A stretch of 17,500 bases of DNA from Penaeus vannamei (lineage: Eukaryota; Arthropoda; Malacostraca; Decapoda; Penaeidae): assembly GCF_042767895.1 (NCBI RefSeq), contig NC_091550.1:26394954-26412453 (forward strand). Reading direction: 5' to 3'. The position numbers and the translations under genes were made by a program. Of this stretch, positions 9,570 to 17,500 are shown piece by piece. The notes beneath the pieces are model-generated. The model saw only the letters and a list, made by a program, of their open reading frames with translations, did no database searches and was not told where the DNA came from. Position 1 is the first letter of the stretch. Every line of letters begins with the position of its first letter.

Positions 9570-10038
9570 AAAAAGCGAAAAAGATCTTTTTTCGATGTTT
9601 CTCTCAAAAGTCTTTAATACTGGATAATAAGTATTATCATCATTATTATCATTACTGTCATTATCATTTTGATTATCATTATAGTCATGTATCAGCATCA
9701 TCATTATCATCATTATTGCAGTTATAATGATTATTATGCTAATTATCATAGCTATTTTCATCATTATAACTATTTTTATATTGACAATAGCAAAAATGAT
9801 AATTTTAGAAATACTAGTGACAATACTAATAGTTATAATGACAATGTATGAAAATTATTGGAATAGAGTTGGTTATTGCTATTATTGCAGGAATTATGAA
9901 AATTATCATTATAATTATGATTTTATCATTATTGTCATTATCATTGTCATTATCTTCATTATTGTATATAAAGAATGAATTATCATGAAAACCATCACAA
10001 TTACCTCAATTAATGTTAAAATCCTGATAATTACGAAT
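9570..10038 (+). repeat. Subfamily II unit with A-block deletion
   Basis: The A block runs from AAGTCTTTAATA directly to CTGGATAATAAG near 9620, losing the CTAGATTTTGCCG to AAATGGA part (about 80-100 bp). The B block has the ATACTAGTGACAATACTAAT variant. Confidence 0.85.
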
Positions 10039-10512
10039 AAAAATTTCTCTCAAAAGGCTTTAATTCGCTAGATTTTGCCGTTTTTTCCACTTATGGGATT
10101 TTATTTTTTTTGGCCTTTATTTCAATTAAATGGACTAGATAATAATTATTATAATTATTACCATTACTGTCATTATTTATATGATCATTATTATTATAGT
10201 CATTAGCATCAGGATCATTATTTTTCAAGTTATAATTATTAATATGATAATTATTATAGCCATTTTCATTATAAATACTTTTTATGATGATAATAGCAAT
10301 AATGGTAATTTTAGAAATAATAATAACAATGGTAATATTTATGATGACAATGATAATGATGTTATTATTATTTCTATTGTCATTAGGATTTTATTATCAT
10401 TATCAATGTCATTATCATCATGATTATCATCATTATTGTATATAATGAAGAAATTATCATGAAAATCATCACAATTACCTGAATTAATATTAAAATCCTC
10501 ATAATTACCAAT
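10039..10512 (+). repeat. Subfamily II unit lacking the hairpin element
   Basis: ACGAATAAAAATTTCTCTCA joins the lead-in straight to TTTCTCTC, so the GCGAAAAA/TTTTCGACG element is deleted. The second half belongs to a variant group shared with 14.92-15.31 kb (AATGGTAATATTTATGATGA, AATGAAGAAATTATC, AATTAATATTAAAATCC). Confidence 0.85.
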
Positions 10513-11103
10513 AAAAAGCGAAAAGTTTTTTTTCGACGTTTCTCTCAAAAGGCTAGATTTTGCTGTTTTTCGACTTTTGGGATTTTATTACTTTTGGCCT
10601 TTATTTCATTATAAATGGACTGGATAATAATTTTTATCATCATTATGTCATTACTGTCTTTATTTTTATGATTATTATCATTATAGTCAATATCATCATG
10701 ATTATCATTATTATCATCATTATTGCAGTTACAATGATTATTATGCTAATTATCATAGCTTTTTTCATTATAACTATTTGTATAATGATAATAGCAATAA
10801 TAATAATTTTAGAAATAATAATGACTATAGTAATAATTATAATGACAGTGATAATGATGTTATTATTATTTGTATTGCCATTATTAGTATGAAAATTATT
10901 GCAATAGAGTTGATTATTGGTATTATTGCAGTAATTATCAAAATTATCATTACAATTATGATTTTATCCTTATCATCATTATTATTGTCATTATCATTGT
11001 CCTAATCATCATAATTATCATCATTATTGTATATAATGAAGGAATTATCATGAAAATCATCACAATTACCTGAATTAATGTTAAAATCCTCATAATTACC
11101 AAT
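10513..11103 (+). repeat. Subfamily II unit
   Basis: The A block lacks the GTAATACG step (AAAAGGCTAGATTTTGC), as in the unit at 15256. The B block is full. Length 591 bp. Confidence 0.87.
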
Positions 11104-11690
11104 AAATACCGAAAAAGTTTTTTTTTCGACGATTCTCTCAAAAGTCTGTGATAGGTTTTGCCATTTTTTCGATTTTATTACCTTTGGCCTTTATATAATT
11201 TTAAATGGAATGCATAATAATTATTATCATCATTATCATTACTGTCATTTTTTTATGATTATCATTATAGTCATTATCATCATGATTATCATCATTATTA
11301 TCATTATTATGGCAGTTATAATGACTATCAAGCTTATTATTTTAGCCATTTTCATTATACCCATTTTTATAATGCTAATAGCAATAATGACAATTTTAGA
11401 AATAATAATGACAATAGTAATAATTATAATGACAATGATAATGATGTTAATATTATTTCTATTGTCATTTTTAGTATGAAAATTATTGGAATAGAGTTGA
11501 TTATTGCTATTATTGCAGTAATTATCAAAAATCTCATTATAATTATGATTTTATAATTATTATCATTATCATTGTCATTATCAATATTATTAATATCATA
11601 ATTATCATCATTATTGTATATAATGAAGGAATTATCATGAAAATCATCACAATTACCTGAATTAATGTTAAGATCCTCATAATTACCAAT
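11104..11690 (+). repeat. Subfamily II unit, GGAATGCATAAT variant
   Basis: The A block starts ATACCGAAAAAG and lacks CTTATGGGA. It ends TTTTAAATGGAATGCATAAT instead of AAATGGACTGGATAAT, a variant shared only with the unit at 16349. ATGGCAGTTATAATGA is also shared with that unit. Confidence 0.87.
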
Positions 11691-12244
11691 AAAAAGCGAA
11701 AAATTTTTTTTTTCGACGTTTCTCTCATAAGGCTCTAATACGCTATATTTTGCCGTTTTTTCGAGTTTTCGGATCTTATTACTTTTGGTCTTTATTTCAT
11801 TATAAATGGACTGGATAATAATTATTATCATCATTATTATCATCATTATTGCAGTTATAATAATTATTATACTCATTCTTACAGCTATGTTCATCACTAT
11901 AACTATTTTTATAATGATTGCAAAAAATGATAATTTTAGAAATAATAATGACAACATTAATAATTAACATGACAATGATAATGATATTATTATTTCTAGT
12001 GTCAATATTAGCATGAAAATAATTGAAATAGAGTTGATTATTGTTCTTATAACAGTTATCAAAATTATCATTATAATTATGATTTTATCATTATTATCAT
12101 TATTATTGTCATTATCAATAAGATGTTATAATCATAATTATCATTAACATCATAATTATTATCATTATTGTATATAATGAAAGAATTATCATGAAAATCA
12201 CCACAATTACCTGAGTTCATGTTAAAATCCTCATAGTTGCCAAT
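11691..12244 (+). repeat. Subfamily II unit with shortened B block
   Basis: The A block is complete. The first B segment lacks roughly 70 bp between the ATTATTATCATC run and ATTGCAGTTATAAT. It carries the ATTCTTACAGCT variant (about 11876). Confidence 0.86.
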
Positions 12245-12763
12245 AAAAAGCGATAAAGGTTTTTTTGACGTTTCTCTCATAAGGCTGTAATACGCTAGAT
12301 TTTGTCGTTTTTTCGACTTTCTGTCATTATTTTATGATTATTATCAATATAGTCATTATCATCACTATCATCATTATCATCATTATTACAGTTATGATAA
12401 TCATTATACTCATTATTATAGCTATTTTCATCATTATAACTATTTTTATAATGATAATAGAAATAATGATAATTTTAGAAATAACAATGACAATAGTAAT
12501 CATTATAATGACAATGATAATGATATTATTATTTCTATTGTCATGATTAGTATGATATTCATTGGAATAGAGTTGATTATTGCTATTATCGCAGTAATCA
12601 AAATTATCATTATAATTATGATTTTATAATTATTATCATTATTATTGCCATTATTATTGTAATTATCATCATAATTACCATCATTATTGTATATAATGAA
12701 GGAATTGTCATTAAAATCATCACAGTTGCCTGAATTAATGTTAAAATTCTCATAATTAGCAAT
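12245..12763 (+). repeat. Subfamily II unit with TTTCGACTTTCTGTCATT deletion
   Basis: TTCGACTT joins CTGTCATTATTTTATG at about 12316, removing the end of A and the start of B (roughly 80-90 bp). The same junction occurs in the unit at 15831. Confidence 0.88.
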
Positions 12764-13366
12764 AAAAAGCGAAAAATTGTTTTTTTCGACGTTTCTCTCA
12801 ATACGCTAGATTTTGCCGTTCGACTTATGGGATTTTATTACTTTTGGCCTCTATTTCATTATAAATGGACTGGATAATAAGTATTATCATCATTATTATC
12901 ATTACTGTCATTATTTTTATGATTTCTATCATTATAGTCATTATCATCATGATTATTATCATTATAATCCTTTTCATCATGTTTATCATCATTATCATCA
13001 TTATTGCAGTTATAATGATTATTATGCTAAACATTATAGCTATTTTCATCATTGTAACTATTTTCATAATGATGATAGCAATAATGATAATAATGACAAT
13101 AGTAATAATTATAATGACAATGATAGTAATGTTATTATTATTTCTATTGTCATTACTAGCATGGAAATTATTAGAATAGAGTTGATTATTGCTATTATTG
13201 CACTAATTATCAAAATTATCATTATAATTATGATTTTATTATCATCATTATTGTCATTATCATTATAATTATCATCATAACTATCATTATTGTATATAAT
13301 GAAAGAATTATCATGAAAATCATCAAAATTACCTGAATTAATGTTAAAATCCTCACAATTACCAAT
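12764..13366 (+). repeat. Subfamily II unit
   Basis: Lead-in and A block have TTAAAATTCTCATAATTAGC and AAAAATTGTTTTTTTCGACG, as also found near 13910 and 14455. The A block loses part of the second T-tract (GCCGTTCGAC). Length 603 bp. Confidence 0.87.
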
Positions 13367-13928
13367 AAAAAGCGAAAAAGTTTTTTTTTCGATGTTTATA
13401 TCATAAGGCTGTAATACGCTAGATTTTGCAGTTTTTTTCGCCTTTAGGGATTTTATTACTTTTAGCCTTGATTTCATCATAAATGGACTGAATAATATTT
13501 ATCATAATTAGCATTAGTGTCATTATTTTATGATTTTATCATTATTGCAGTTATAATGATGATTATGCTAATGATTATAGCCATTTTCATTATTATAACT
13601 GTTTTTATAATGATAATAGCAATAATTATAATATTAGATATAACAATGGCAATAGTAATAAATATCATGACAATGATAATGATGTTATTATTATTTCTAT
13701 TTTCATTATTAGTTTGAAAATTATTGGAATAGAGTTGATTATAGCTATTATTGCAGAAATTATCAAAATTATCCTTATAATTATGATTTTATAATTATTA
13801 TCATTATTATTGCCATTATTATTGTCATTATCATCATAATTATCATCATTATTGTATATAATGAAGGAATTCTCATGAAAATCATCACAATTGCCTGAAT
13901 TAATGTTAAAATTCTCATAATTAGCAAT
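13367..13928 (+). repeat. Subfamily II unit with shortened B start
   Basis: The A block is complete with substitutions (TCGATGTTTATATC, TTTTTTTCGCCTTTAGGG). The first B segment is reduced (about 13500-13550) before ATTGCAGTTATAATGATG. Length 562 bp. Confidence 0.87.
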
Positions 13929-14473
13929 AAAAAGCGAAAAATGTTTTTTTTCGACATTTCTCTCAAAAGACTGTAATACGCTAGATTTTGCCGTTTTTTC
14001 GACTTATGGGATTTTATTACTTTTGGACTTTATTTCATAATAAATATACCGGATAATAATTATTATCATCATTATTATCATGACTGTCATTATTTTTATG
14101 ATTATTATTATTATAGTCATTATTATCATGATTATCATCATTATTATCATCAATATTGCAGTTGTAATTATTATTGTGCTAATTATTAAAGCTATTTTCA
14201 TCATTATAACTATTTTTATAATGATAATAGCAATAATGATAATTTTAGAAATACTAGTAACAAAAGTAATAATTATAATTACAATGATAATGAGGTTATT
14301 ATTATTTCTATTTTCATTATTAGTATGAAACTTATTGGAATTATTGCTATTATTGCAGTAATTATCAAAATCATCATTATAATTATGATTTTATCATTGT
14401 ATATAATGAAGGAATTGTCATGAAAATCATCACAATTGCCTGAATTAATAATAAAATTCTCATAATTAGCAAT
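13929..14473 (+). repeat. Subfamily II unit, CATAATAAATATACC variant
   Basis: The A block ends TTTCATAATAAATATACCGG, shared only with the next unit. The second half of B is shortened (TTGGAATTATTGCTATTATT, then TTTATCATTGTATATAATGA). Confidence 0.87.
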
Positions 14474-15255
14474 AAAAAGCGAAAAAGGGTTTTTTTCGAC
14501 GATTCTCTCAGAAAGGCTGTAATACGCTAGATTTTGCCGTTTTTTCGACTTATGGGATTTTATTACATTTTGACTTTATTTCATAATAAATATACTGGAT
14601 AATAATTATTATCATCATTATTATCATTACTTGCATTATTTTTATGACTATTATTATTATAGTCATTATCATCATGATTATCATCATGCAGTTATAATGA
14701 TTATTATGGTAATTATAGCTATTTTCATCATTATAACTATTTTTATAATGATAATTGCAAAAATAATAATTTTAGAAATACTAGTGACAATAGTAATAAT
14801 TATAATGACAATGATAATGTTATTATTATTTCTATTGTAATTATTAGTCTGAAAATTCTTGGAATAGAGTTGATTATTGCTATTATTGCAGTAATTATAA
14901 TTATTATTATGCTAATTATTATAGCCATTTTCATTATAAATATTTTTTATAATGATAATAGCAATAATGGTAATTTTAGAAATAATAATGACAATGGTAA
15001 TATTTATGATGACAATGATAATGATGTTATTATTTCTATTGTCATTATTAGTATGAAAAATATTGGAATAATGTTGATTATTACTATTATTGCAGTAATT
15101 ATGAAAAATATCATTATAATTATGATTTTATCATTATTATCATTATCAATGTCATTATCATCATAATTATCATCATTATTGTATATAATGAAGAAATTAT
15201 CATGAAACTCATCACAATTACCTGAATTAATATTAAAATCCTCATAATTACCAAT
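14474..15255 (+). repeat. Subfamily II unit with internal duplication
   Basis: At 782 bp this is the longest unit. The middle of B occurs twice: from GCAGTTATAATGATTATTAT (14690) and again from GCAGTAATTATAATTATTAT (14888). The change-over lies at the shared ATTGCAGT, which normally occurs at two places within one B block, as unequal exchange at that motif would produce. Confidence 0.87.
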
Positions 15256-15830
15256 AAAAAGCGAAAAAGTTTTTTTTCGACGTTTCCCTCATAAGGCTAG
15301 ATTTTGCCGATTTTTTTACTTTTGGGATTTTATTACTTTTGGCCTTTATTTCATTATAAATGCACTGGATAATAATTATTATCATCATTATTGTCATTAC
15401 TGTCATTATCTCTGAGATTATCAAAATTATAGTAATTTATTATGATCATTACTATCATCATTATTGCAGTTCTAATGATTATTTTGCTAATTTTCATCAT
15501 TATAACTAATTTTATAATAATATGAGCAATAACGATAATTTTAGAAATAATAATGACAATAGTCATAATTATAATAATGATAATGATATTATTATTTCTA
15601 TTGTCATTATTAGTATGAAAATGATTGGAATAGAGTTGACTATTGTTATCATTGCAGTTATTATCAAAATTATCATTATAATTATGATTTTATTATTATT
15701 ATCATTATTATTGCCATTATCATTGTCATTATCATCATAATTATCATCATTATTGTATATAATGAAAAAATTATCATGAAAATCATTACAATTACCTGTA
15801 TTAATGTTAAAATCCTCATAATTACCAATT
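15256..15830 (+). repeat. Subfamily II unit
   Basis: The A block lacks GTAATACG (ATAAGGCTAGATTTTGCCG) and ends AAATGCACTGGATAAT. Some B-block changes are unique (TCTGAGATTATCAAAATTAT near 15411). Length 575 bp. Confidence 0.87.
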
Positions 15831-16348
15831 AAAAGCGAAAAAGTTTTTTTTCGAGGTTTCTCTAGTAAGGCTGATATACGCTAGATTTTATCGTTTTTTC
15901 GACTTTCTGTCATTATTTTATGATTATTATCAATATAGTCATTATCATGATTATCATTATTATCATCATGATTGCAGTTATAATTATTATGCTCATTATT
16001 ATAGCTATTTTCGTCATTATAACTATTTTTATAATGATAACAGGAAAAATGATAATTTTAGAAATAATAATGACAATAGTAATAATTATAATAACAATGA
16101 TAATGATATAATTATTTCTACTTTCATTATTAGTATGATAAGTATTGGAATAGAGTTGATTATTGCTATTTCGCAGTAATTATCAAAATTATCATTATAG
16201 TTATGATTTTCTCATTACTATCATTATTATTGTCATTATCATTGTCATTATCATCATAATTATCATCATTATTGTATATAATGAAGGAATTATCATGGAA
16301 ATTATCACAATTACCCGAATTAATGTTAAAATCCTCATAATTACAAAT
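15831..16348 (+). repeat. Subfamily II unit with TTTCGACTTTCTGTCATT deletion
   Basis: It has the same A-to-B deletion junction as the unit at 12245 (here about 15897), followed by the same TTATCAATATAGTCATTATC. The two therefore look identical by descent. Confidence 0.88.
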
Positions 16349-16918
16349 AAAAAGCGAAAAAAAAATTTCGACGTTTCTCTTAAAAGGCTATAATATGCTA
16401 GATTTTGCCGTTTTTTCGATTTATGGGATTTTATTACTTTTGGCCTTTATATCATTTTAAATGGAATGCATAATAATTATTATCATCATTATCATTACTG
16501 TCATTTTTTATGATTATTATCATTATAGTCATTATCATCATGATTATCATAATTATTATCATCATTATGGCAGTTATAATGATTATTATGCTAATTATTA
16601 TAGCTATTTTCATCATTATAACTACTTTTATAATGATAATAGCAAAAATGATAATTTTAGAAAGAATAATGACAATAGTAATAATTATAATGACAATGAT
16701 AATGATGTTATTATTATTTCTATTGTCATTATTATTATGAAAATTATTGGAATAAAATTGATTACAGCTATTATTTTAGTAATTATGAAAATTATCCTTA
16801 TAATTATGATTTTATCATTATCATTCTCATTATCATCATTATTGTATATAATGAAGGAATTATCATGAAAATCATCACAATTACCTGAATTAATGTTAAA
16901 ATCCTCATAATTACCAAT
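16349..16918 (+). repeat. Subfamily II unit, GGAATGCATAAT variant
   Basis: Its A block ends ATTTTAAATGGAATGCATAA and is followed by TATCATCATTATCATTACTG, as in the unit at 11104. Length 570 bp. Confidence 0.87.
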
Positions 16919-17353
16919 AAAATTTATCTCAAAAGGCTGTAATACGCTAGATTTTGCCGTTTTACGACATAATTATTATCATTATTTTCATAATTATTTC
17001 AGTTATAATGATTATGCTAATTATTATAGCTATTTTCATCATTATAACAATTTTATAATGATAATAGCAATAATTATAATTTTAGAAAGAATAATGACAA
17101 AAGTTACAATTGTAGTAACAATGATGATGATGTTATTATTATTTCTATTGTCATTATTAGTATGGAAATTATTGGAATAGAGTTCATTATTGCTATTATT
17201 GCAGTAATTATCAAAATTGTAATTATGATTTTAACATTATTATCATTATTATTGTCATTATCATTGTCATTATCATAATAATTATCATTATTGTATTTAA
17301 TGAAGGAATTATCATGAAAATCCTCACAATTACCTGAATTAATAATTAACAAT
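16919..17353 (+). repeat. Subfamily II unit lacking hairpin element and A-block end
   Basis: The lead-in CCAATAAAATTTATCTCA skips the GCGAAAAA/TTTTCGACG element. Further on, CCGTTTTACGACATAATTAT skips the GGGATTTTATTAC to CTGGATA part. Length 435 bp. Confidence 0.86.
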
Positions 17354-17368
17354 AAAAAGCGAAAAAGG
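17354..17368 (+). repeat. Stub of a final plus-oriented A block
   Basis: AAAAAGCGAAAAAGG starts a new A block in plus orientation and is interrupted after this element by minus-oriented B-block sequence. Confidence 0.8.
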
Positions 17369-17500
17369 GTCATTATAATTATTACTATTGTCATTATTAT
17401 TTCTAAAATTATCATTATTGCCTTTTCATTATAAAAATAGTTATAATGATGAAAATAGCTATAATTATTAGCATGATAATTATAACTGCAATAATGATGA
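17369..17500 (-). repeat. Satellite subfamily II, partial unit, minus orientation
   Basis: From GTCATTATAATTATTACT onward, the sequence is the reverse complement of the middle of the plus-oriented B block (TTTTAGAAATAATAATGAC, CATTATAACTATTTTTATAA, TTGCAGTTATAAT). It closely resembles 30-150 at the left end of the window. It continues beyond the window. Confidence 0.87.

Larger units (their letters stand above)
7085..17368 (+). repeat. Satellite subfamily II array, plus orientation
   Basis: Roughly 18 head-to-tail units of one complex repeat. The A block reads AAAAAGCGAAAAA, a T-tract with CGAC, TTTCTCTCAAAAGGCTGTAA, CGCTAGATTTTGCCG, TTTTTTCGACTTATGGGATT, TTACTTTTGGCCTTTATTTC and AAATGGACTGGATAAT. 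The B block ends with a conserved lead-in: TATATAATGAAGGAATTATC, CATCACAATTACCTGAATTA, ATGTTAAAATCCTCATAATT. Anchor spacings run from about 350 to 780 bp, with most between 520 and 610. Every B block contains the inverted pair AGTTATAATG/CATTATAACT. No gene is supported. Confidence 0.93.

Noticed and set aside
7085..17368. CRISPR array or bacterial iteron origin
   Set aside because: Units are about 0.5-0.6 kb and degenerate, with no short identical repeat and spacer pattern; the neighbouring element is eukaryotic.
4122..17415. Many open frames of 60-258 codons on both strands in the satellite
   Set aside because: They are dominated by Ile, Met, Asn, Asp, Tyr and His, as ATT/ATC/ATA/ATG/GAT words demand in either direction; several overlap on the same bases; they break at satellite unit variation and show no domain.

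Overview
The window looks like nuclear DNA from a eukaryote, most plausibly a crustacean or other arthropod. Two things point that way: a decayed Jockey/I-type non-LTR retrotransposon whose reverse transcriptase motifs resemble crustacean 'mobile element jockey' polymerases, and a very large, A+T-rich array built from ATT/ATC/ATA-like triplets of the kind abundant in penaeid shrimp genomes. The decapod assignment rests on remembered resemblance, not on a search. I see no bacterial genes, tRNA, rRNA or CRISPR.

Layout: (1) 1-268 is the end of a satellite unit in minus orientation. (2) About 269-4113 is one retrotransposon copy on the minus strand, much richer in G+C than its surroundings. It has ORF1 (gag-like, three CCHC knuckles) and ORF2 (apurinic-type endonuclease plus reverse transcriptase). 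Both ORFs are broken, and the 3' end is missing. (3) 4114-7084 is a minus-oriented array of a diverged satellite subfamily (here called I). (4) About 7085-17368 is a plus-oriented array of subfamily II, with roughly 18 units of mostly 0.5-0.6 kb. (5) 17369-17500 returns to minus orientation.

Each satellite unit has two parts. The A block (about 130-140 bp, less A+T-rich) carries the motif AAAAAGCGAAAAA, a T-tract followed by CGAC, CTAGATTTTGCCG, GGGATTTTATTACTTTTGGC and AAATGGACTGGATA. The B block (about 400-450 bp) is low-complexity. Units differ by internal deletions, an internal duplication and shared diagnostic variants, as expected from unequal exchange.

Nothing in the window looks like a functional gene. 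The main interest is structural: a complex satellite that switches orientation twice, and a 3'-truncated retrotransposon placed exactly where two satellite subfamilies meet. The long open frames inside the satellite come from low-complexity triplet-like sequence and are not annotated as genes.
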